Assembly: GCF_032854445.1 (NCBI RefSeq)
Contig: NC_088297.1
Location: 16,131,127 to 16,195,126, forward strand
DNA: 64,000 nt
From: Liolophura sinensis
Lineage: Eukaryota; Mollusca; Polyplacophora; Chitonida; Chitonidae
Reading direction: 5' to 3'
A model generated the notes under the pieces. It worked only from the letters and a program-made list of their open reading frames with translations, did not search any database and was not told the origin of the DNA. Every line of letters begins with the position of its first letter. Position 1 is the stretch's first letter. Below, piece by piece: positions 58,001 to 64,000 of this stretch. A program made the translations under genes and the position numbers.

Positions 58001-61000
58001 GTAAATATGTGTTCAGGAGCAAAGCCAGTCCTGTATGAAGAGGTAAATATGTGTTCAGGAGCAAAGCCAGTCCTGTATGAAGAGGTAAATATGTGTTCAG
58101 AAGCAAAGCCAGCCCTGTATGAAGAGGTATATAAGTGTTCAGGAGCAGAGCCAGTCCTGTATGAAGAGGTATATATGTGTTCAGGAGCAAAGCCAGTCCT
58201 GTATGAAGAGGTAAATATGTGTTCAGGAGCAAAGCCAGCCCTGTATGAAGAGGTATATAAGTGTTCAGGAGCAGAGCCAGTCCTGTATGAAGAGGTATAT
58301 ATGTGTTCAGGAGCAAAGCCAGTTCTGTATGAAGAGGTATATATGTGTTCAGGAGCAAAGCCAGGCCTGTATGAAGAAGTAAATATGTGTTCAGGAGCAA
58401 AGCCAGTCCTGTATGAAGAGGTATATATGTGTTCAGGAGCAAAGCCAGTCCTGTATGAAGAGGTAAATATGTGTTCAGGAGCAAAGCCAGTCCTGTATGA
58501 AGAGGTAAATATGTGTTCAGGAGCAGAGCCAGTCCTGTATGAAGAGGTAAATATGTGTTCAGGAGCAAAGCCAGTCCTGTATGAAGAGGTATATATGTGT
58601 TCAGGAGCAAAGCCAGTCCTGTATGAAGAGGTAAATATGTGTTCAGGAGCAAAGCCAGCCCTGTATGAAGAGGTATATATGTGTTCAGGAGCAGAGCCAG
58701 TCCTGTATGAAGAGGTATATATGTGTTCAGGAGCAAAGCCAGTCCTGTATGAAGAGGTATATATGTGTTCAGGAGCAAAGCCAGTCCAGCCTTAGATGCG
58801 GACCTGTCTTCTGGTATTCAAACTTACATGTATGTGATTGACACCCCAACAAAATGGCCGAGCTGCAGTTGCTGGTCAAGCCAGTTATACTTCATCCCTT
58901 TAGAACAGTTGCCCTTGACCAAAGAAAGTTTGATTGTGGCCTTACTTCAGGAAATTTCTGTGTGGTACATGTACATGGAGTTCCCATATAGTTTTCTCCC
59001 ATCATTAAAGGAGAAGAAAGTTAAGCAGGATGCCAAAAGCAGATGAAAAACTACAATTACAATAATGGTTTTCAATATTTTGCTCAATTTTTGTGCTCAT
59101 GAGAAAAGGTTATTTGAAAATTTTTCTGTATGGTGGGTATATGGGACCACTTTTTGGTATTTGTCATCATTGCAAATAGTGTTCCTAATTAGGATGTGAT
59201 GCATGTCAAATAAATTTATTTGAATGTAAAATTTTTGTTTATATCCAAACATAAGCATTTAATCTGAATTATGATAATATTTATGAATATATTAAAAATA
59301 TAAATATTTTCCAGAATTCAGGTTGAACATATTTGTGAGCTGAAGAGGCCAAATTCTGGTGCAGATGTATCTATTAAACATGTGTGGCATCCTTATGCAT
59401 AATATTATTGCATAAAGACTAAATGTATATGTAGCAAAAGGTGGTCCCAAATACTCTCCATACAAAAAGTATTTTCAAGTGTTAAGTTTTCTCTTTAAAG
59501 AAAAGTTGAAACACATATTGAAGACCCTATTTAGAAATAACTTTTCGCACTCATTCATCGGAACTTGATGTAATTTTTTGGTTTTCTCGGCCTTTAAACC
59601 TGACTGAGGTATGTGTGGGTTCAACCCTGGTCTTTGACAGATAAGCTCTATTTATTTGTTTGATTGGTGTTTTACGCCGTACTCAATAATATTTCACTTA
59701 TACGACGGCGGCCAGTATTATGGTAGGAGGAAACTGGCCAGAGCCCGGGGGAAACCCACAACCATCCGCAGGTTGCTGGAGGACCTACCCACGTATGGCC
59801 GGAGAGGAAGCCAACATGAGCTGGACCTGAACTCACAGTGACTGCATTGGTGAAATGCTCTTGGGTCATTACGCTGCTCTAGCCAAATAATTTCTAGATT
59901 ACCAGGGTCTTGTTGTTTGTGGGGGATTAGGGGTTAGTAAACAGTTGACAGTGGCAATGGGGACATATGGGACGTTTTTCATTCCTTGAAGACATCAGAC
60001 ATATAACTTTACTTCCACCAGTGTAGTGTGCAAGCCACTGTCTGCTATATCCTGTAGGTGAAGAATTCTGGAGAGTCATGATATACAGGCATGTACAAGC
60101 TCATGGGTGAAGCATTACTTATTTCAACCAAAAGACCATTACAATTGAGTAAACAAGTCAACAAACAATTCAGGTCATTGAGCTTGATTTTGATTTGTCA
60201 CTTTCCAGGGGAATGCTGGGATAGGCTACTCCATCTTGGTTGTGTTGATGAGTGTTTCTGTGGCGCTGATCGCGGCACTGAGTGCCATAGGTGTGTGTGA
60301 GAGATGTCGGATGGAGAGTGGCGGCATCTACTTCCTCTTATCTCATGTCCTCGGAGCTCGTATCGGGGGAGCGTGTGGAATTATTTACTGCTTCGCGCAG
60401 GTACTGTATTTTGCTTTTGCTTTAGCTCTCGTGAAGATTGCCATATCAGGAAAGCTGACAAAAATTTCTCTGTGACAATTTGTAGTAATTTTATTCAAAC
60501 GAACTTGCAATTTGTAACAAAATGCAAATTGACCTTCATAATTTTTACAAGTGGTTTTAATATGTAACCATGTATTTTATACATGTACATGTGTCAAAGG
60601 CTGTAGCTTTATGTATATAAAAACTTTTCATAATAAATTTTGACTGATGAGCTTGTACTTTGAAGCTCACTTGAACTTTGGTCATTAAAGATACTTGGTC
60701 AGAGTTTATTTATTTATTTGATTGGTGTTTTACGCCGTACTCGAGCATATTTCACTTATACGACAGCAGCCAGCATTACGGTGGGAGGAAACCGGGCAGA
60801 GCCTGGGGGAAACCCATGACCATCCGCAGGTTGCTGACAGACTCTCCCATGTATGGCCGGAGAGGAAGCCAGCATGAGCATGAGCTGGACTTGAACTCAC
60901 AGCCATGACATTGGTGAGTACATGGTCAAGGTGGTTAGCACACCAGTGCGGCGCAGTGACCCAAAAGCCTTTCACCATTGCGATCGCTGTGAGTTCAAGT

Positions 61001-63106
61001 CCAGCTCATTCTGGCTTCCTCTCCGGCCAAAGATGAGAAGGACTGGCAGCAGTCTGTGGATGGTCCTGGGTTTCCCCCGGATTCTGTCTGGTTTTCTCCC
61101 ACCTTAATCCTGGCTGCTGTCAGATAAGTGAAATATTCTTGAGTTCGTCATAATACACCAATCAAATAAATAAGAGATACGCGAAAAAGTGATATAATTT
61201 ATTTGTCAGTGTATGTATAATTTGGCTGTGTACATGTTGTGACAAAATGTAACAAAATGTGACAAATTCAGCAAACCTGTTGTGACAAAATGTAAGTAAA
61301 CTTAAGAAAACATGTTCTAGCAAATTAAACCAACATGTTGTGCCAAAAGCAAATAAATGATGCAAAATGTAAAATATTTAAATGTGTTGAAATCAACACG
61401 AGTTCCCACTGGTTGTAACAAATTTGAACGAAAAGTCTGATGATGTTTACAACCTGTCAGAGAGGCAAAGATTTTGGGAATACAAAATTTCACAAATACT
61501 GTGTACACAACCAGTATGTGTACATGTGTATACAATGTATGCTACTGAAACATTTATCTGATGTGTCAAACAAAACCAATTACCGTAAGTGACCTACCAA
61601 TTTGACCACAAAAGAGCCTTTTTGGAGGCAAATAAATGTCATGAGATATTAGTTTTGGTGCTAAAATTTACATTTTCCCAGTAGGATATCATCCTACCTT
61701 TCAAACACCTCTCAAGACAGCTTTTTGAAATCAGTAGAACTCCAAGACTCTGAAAAAAATAAGAAACTTACTCATGGACGAAACTTTAGGTCTTTTATTG
61801 TAAGTCAAGTTTTCACCTGTAATGCCTGTATTGGAGGAGATCTGAGATTGGCTTCGCTCCGTTCAGCTTAGGGGTCAGATATACACATGTACATGCACTC
61901 TAGTGCTCGAAACCATCAAGATCAAGCTCGAGAGGTTATCCTGGTGAATGGCGGTGCATGGTTTAATCTAGTTTCTCCCCCCCCTTCTCCCTCATCCCCT
62001 CAAGCAATAAATGTGTAATGACTGATTCAGTGGCCTAATGGTTAGGGCATCTGCCTCAAAGGCTTCGGGGGCCTCCATGCCTCAGTTGGTTAGCGCGCTA
62101 GCGCAGCGTAATAACCCAGGAGCCTCTCACCAATGCGGTCGCTCTGAGTTCAAGTCCAGCTTATGCTGGCTTCCTCTCCGGCCGTACGTGGGAAGGTCTG
62201 GCACCAACCTGCGGGTGGTCATGGGTTTTCCCCTGGGCTCTGCCCGGTTTCCTCCCACCATAATGCTGGCCGCTGTCGTATAAGTGAAGTATTCTCGAGT
62301 ACGGCGTAAAACACCAATCAAATAAATAAATCAGAGGCTCCGCTCTGATAAGTTAGAGCATGGAAACAGTATAATGGGACTAGGTGGGGTGTTATGTCTG
62401 GTGTCTGAGGCATTATGCTATTTTATCACATAAAAATTGCTAAGTACATGTACAGTATGAAACCCCAAGTATACTTTCATACATACATAGCATTGCATTC
62501 CATTAGTGAAAAATTGGGCCCTCTGTGGCCTAGGTGGTCAGTGTGTCAGCATGGCACAGGAGCCTCTCACCATTGTGTCACTGAGTTTAAGTCCAGCTCA
62601 TGCTGGCTTCCTCTTGGGCCACACATTGGAGGGTCTGCCTGCAGCCTGCGGATGATCATGGTTTTCCACTGGGTTCAGTCTGGTTTCCTCCCACCGTGCT
62701 GCTGGCCACCATCGTGTATGTGGAATATTCTTGGGTACGGCATAAAACAGCAATCAGATAAATTAATAAATAATGCAATAATCAAATAAATAATAGTAAA
62801 TCAAATAAATAAACGAACAACTGCATTAAACCCTGAATAAAAAAATAGTCTCATGATGATTTCCCTGCCCACAGGCCGTAAGCTGCTCCCTGGCGGTGAT
62901 GGGATTCGGCGAGTCAATCATGGTTCTGGCAGGAGAGGACAATCCATGGATCGCCAGAGGTGTGGCCATCGGTATCACCCTCCTCCTGATGGGCATCAAC
63001 GTGGCAGGGGTCAAGTGGGTAATTCGTCTCCAGCTCCTGCTGCTTATCGCGCTCTTCCTCTCCACTATGGACCTCATTGTGGGATCCTTTCTTCACACAG
63101 TGCCAG
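55071..63106 (+). CDS. SLC12A8: SLC12A8-like cation-chloride cotransporter family protein (N-terminal part)
   Basis: Member of the amino-acid/polyamine/cation-chloride (APC/SLC12) transporter superfamily, a multi-pass membrane protein. Coding exons: 55071-55286, 56401-56541, 60209-60400, 62875-63106; the last ends in phase 1 at a GT donor, so the gene continues past the window. About 260 residues are visible. Residues 1-72 are a hydrophilic, Ser/Asp/Lys-rich cytosolic tail; exon 2 holds [17 protein letters not shown] followed by the first membrane helix; exon 3 holds the next helices with [18 protein letters not shown]; exon 4 holds [17 protein letters not shown] and [10 protein letters not shown]. 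The exon 2 and exon 4 blocks match vertebrate SLC12A8 much better than NKCC/KCC or SLC12A9. The ATG at 55071 is the first in frame after an upstream stop (54936) and has A at -3. Substrate is uncertain: vertebrate SLC12A8 has been proposed to carry nicotinamide mononucleotide, which is debated. Confidence 0.93.
55388..55622 (+). mobile_element. SINE family B, 5'-truncated
   Basis: GTTGACCCGTATCAGTATAA to AGTACGACGTTAAACCCCGA and a CACTCACTCACTCAC tail, in intron 1 of the SLC12A8-like gene. Confidence 0.85.
55761..56021 (+). mobile_element. SINE family A, full length
   Basis: Head GACCTTCGTGGCTGAGTTGG to tail. Target-site duplications ACATGCATCAGTG (55748-55760) and ACATGTATCAGTG (56022-56034). 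Confidence 0.92.
56765..56901 (-). mobile_element. SINE family A, 5'-truncated
   Basis: Reversed; target-site duplications CCACAGTGGTCA at 56753-56764 and 56902-56913. Confidence 0.9.
56951..57182 (+). mobile_element. SINE family A, degenerate
   Basis: Head GGGCCTCCGTGGCTGAGCAG, then CAGCTCGTGCTGGCTTCCTC; the 3' half is rearranged before the AATA tail. Confidence 0.72.
57355..58793 (+). repeat. 42-bp minisatellite, about 34 copies, in intron 2 of the SLC12A8-like gene
   Basis: Unit CCAGTCCTGTATGAAGAGGT then ATATATGTGTTCAGGAGCAAAG. It gives a 491-codon frame on the plus strand and a 478-codon frame on the minus strand, both periodic; judged non-coding because both strands are open for the same arithmetical reason. 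Every unit contains an acceptor-like TGTGTTCAG and a donor-like GAAGAGGTA. Confidence 0.95.
59182..59600 (+). repeat. Dispersed repeat family E, copy 3
   Basis: Co-linear with 44213-44640 over about 400 bp, same orientation. Confidence 0.75.
59649..59886 (-). mobile_element. SINE family A, head-truncated
   Basis: TATTTATTTGTTTGATTGGT to TCATTACGCTGCTCTAGCC, reversed. Confidence 0.87.
60704..60925 (-). mobile_element. SINE family A, reversed partner of a head-to-head pair
   Basis: TTTATTTATTTATTTGATTG to CACAGCCATGACATTGGTGA, with a small AGCATG duplication inside. Confidence 0.87.
60926..61172 (+). mobile_element. SINE family A, forward partner of a head-to-head pair
   Basis: AGGTGGTTAGCACACCAGTG head to AATCAAATAAATAAG tail, abutting the reversed copy at its head. 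Confidence 0.83.
61573..61800 (+). repeat. Dispersed repeat family F, copy 2
   Basis: Co-linear with 25384-25610 by short shared blocks (GACCACAAAAG, GGAGGCAAA, TTTTGGTGCTAAAATTTAC). Confidence 0.55.
62026..62495 (+). mobile_element. SINE family C split by a nested SINE A
   Basis: Head GTGGCCTAATGGTTAGGGCA (62030-62066) resumes after the insertion with GGGGTGTTATGTCTGGTGTC and a tail related to GCTAAGTACA...AAACCCCAAG. Confidence 0.6.
62067..62333 (+). mobile_element. SINE family A, full length, nested in family C
   Basis: GGGGGCCTCCATGCCTCAGT, GGTTAGCGCGCTAGCGCAGC, complete body, tail CACCAATCAAATAAATAAAT. One of the least diverged copies. Confidence 0.92.
62517..62785 (+). mobile_element. 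SINE family A, diverged
   Basis: GGGCCCTCTGTGGCCTAGGT head; body intact; ends in a scrambled AATAAAT-rich tail 90 bp before exon 4 of the SLC12A8-like gene. Confidence 0.82.
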
Positions 63107-64000
63107 GTACAGTAGGGGTTATCTCCCTTTGTTGTAGCGCAATCAAAAACCCTGTCACCTTATTGTTCAGTTGAACTCCAAGGTCTGTCCAGAAAATAGC
63201 CATTGGTACCTGATACCTGTTAAAACACCCCTTTAGATAAAGTATTATAACTACTATTGTCCATGTTATGTTTTGGAGCTTTGGTGCCTAATTCCTCAAC
63301 CTTTTCGCATATGAAAAAGCAATTATGAATACGGTTTATGCACATTTTTAATTTGATTTTGGAGACAGAACGACATTGATAGGATAGGATGGCCCAGTTT
63401 TAGGACTTCACAAAAAGTATAATTTTATCAGTTAACACATGATAATGCCTTCAGAATATCAGGCATGAGGATTTCACGGTCGGTTCCCAGCTTAAAAATT
63501 CATGGAACTACAAAGTTTGTGGTCCCACTCACTCAGTACTGCTTAGTAAACATTGAACAGAGGTAATTGTCCGAAGACTTGAGTTGTTAACCTTCAAATT
63601 GTGGCCAAGATGTCAGTAGACGCTTGTACTTTGTTGCCAGGAGTGGTGTCAAGAAAAATGGACCTTTTTTAAATCTGTGTAGTGAGCCTGCAGTGCTAAC
63701 GATGGACAGGAAGTAGCACAGCCAAGGAATTACATGCAGGACAGAAAGACAGTCAAGTTCCTTGACCAAGGAAATTTCATGAGATGAAATTCAGATTCTG
63801 AGATTCGTTTGATGCAAGGCTGTTGTGGAAGTTGTACTTAACACATGCTGCAGTGTGCGCCTCTTGTAGGGGAGATAACTTAAATTGACAAAGTTTAGAA
63901 TACCAGTTCTCTCCCTTCGTTTTTCCACAGTTTGCAGTCTGATGCCTCAATCATTAAGTGACAGTTCATACATTTTAAACAAAAATGTTGAGGGATTATG
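63107..64000. other. Start of intron 4 of the SLC12A8-like gene
   Basis: Begins with the GTACAG donor. No further coding exon is seen before the window ends. Confidence 0.6.
63289..63462 (+). mobile_element. MITE-like family D, right-truncated copy 4
   Basis: TAATTCCTCAACCTTTTCGC start and TTTGATTTTGGAGACAGAAC interior; breaks off at CCTTCAGAATAT before the right inverted repeat. Confidence 0.65.

Noticed and set aside
57320..58795. 491-codon plus-strand frame and 478-codon minus-strand frame as a repetitive protein gene
   Set aside because: Both arise because a 42-bp unit without stops is repeated; both strands are open for the same arithmetic reason, and the array sits inside an intron of the SLC12A8-like gene.
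55071..63106. SLC12A9 (CIP1) or an NKCC/KCC as the identity of the transporter
   Set aside because: The [17 protein letters not shown] and [17 protein letters not shown] blocks fit SLC12A8; SLC12A9 and NKCC/KCC differ at these places.

Overview
The window is nuclear DNA of an invertebrate animal, most likely a marine mollusc (bivalve or gastropod). Its genes are split into many short exons with GT-AG introns. It is AT-rich and littered with several tRNA-derived SINE families whose 3' tails (TACGGCGTAAAACACCAATC and ACGACGTTAAACCCCAAGC) I associate with molluscan genomes. No bacterial, phage or CRISPR features are visible. Species was not determined; assignment to Mollusca is inference from the SINE tails and the gene sequences.

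Three genes can be reconstructed exon by exon with consistent splice phases. (1) Plus strand, 2182-12254: a cytochrome P450 of the CYP3-clan type, 13 coding exons visible, lacking only the first, membrane-anchor exon. (2) Minus strand, 40884-22797: a complete NMD3 gene, the 60S ribosomal-subunit nuclear-export adaptor, 15 coding exons giving 504 residues. (3) Plus strand, from 55071 to beyond the window end: the N-terminal four coding exons of an SLC12-family cation-chloride-cotransporter-like protein closest to SLC12A8. A fourth, unrecognised plus-strand gene is suggested by one good acceptor plus a 34-codon terminal exon at 52218-52322.

The rest is repeat-rich. 1-2181 and 12255-21360 are intergenic, with SINEs, a terminal-inverted-repeat element and a local segmental duplication. 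21362-22670 is a 39-bp minisatellite just past the NMD3 stop codon. The NMD3 introns carry SINEs and two tandem arrays, one of which (22985-23620) consists of copies of the exon 14 end together with its splice donor. 40885-52217 contains two further large arrays (29-bp and 27-bp units) and an array made from a SINE fragment. 52323-55070 is almost free of interspersed repeats and probably holds the 3' UTR of the fourth gene and the promoter and 5' UTR of the SLC12A8-like gene, including a perfect RFX X-box. Intron 2 of that gene holds a 42-bp array.

The three recognisable genes act in unrelated processes (oxidative metabolism at the ER, ribosome export, membrane transport); nothing in the layout suggests a functional cluster. 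The most unusual structures are the tandem arrays that multiply functional-looking motifs (splice donors, acceptor/donor pairs, paired E-boxes).
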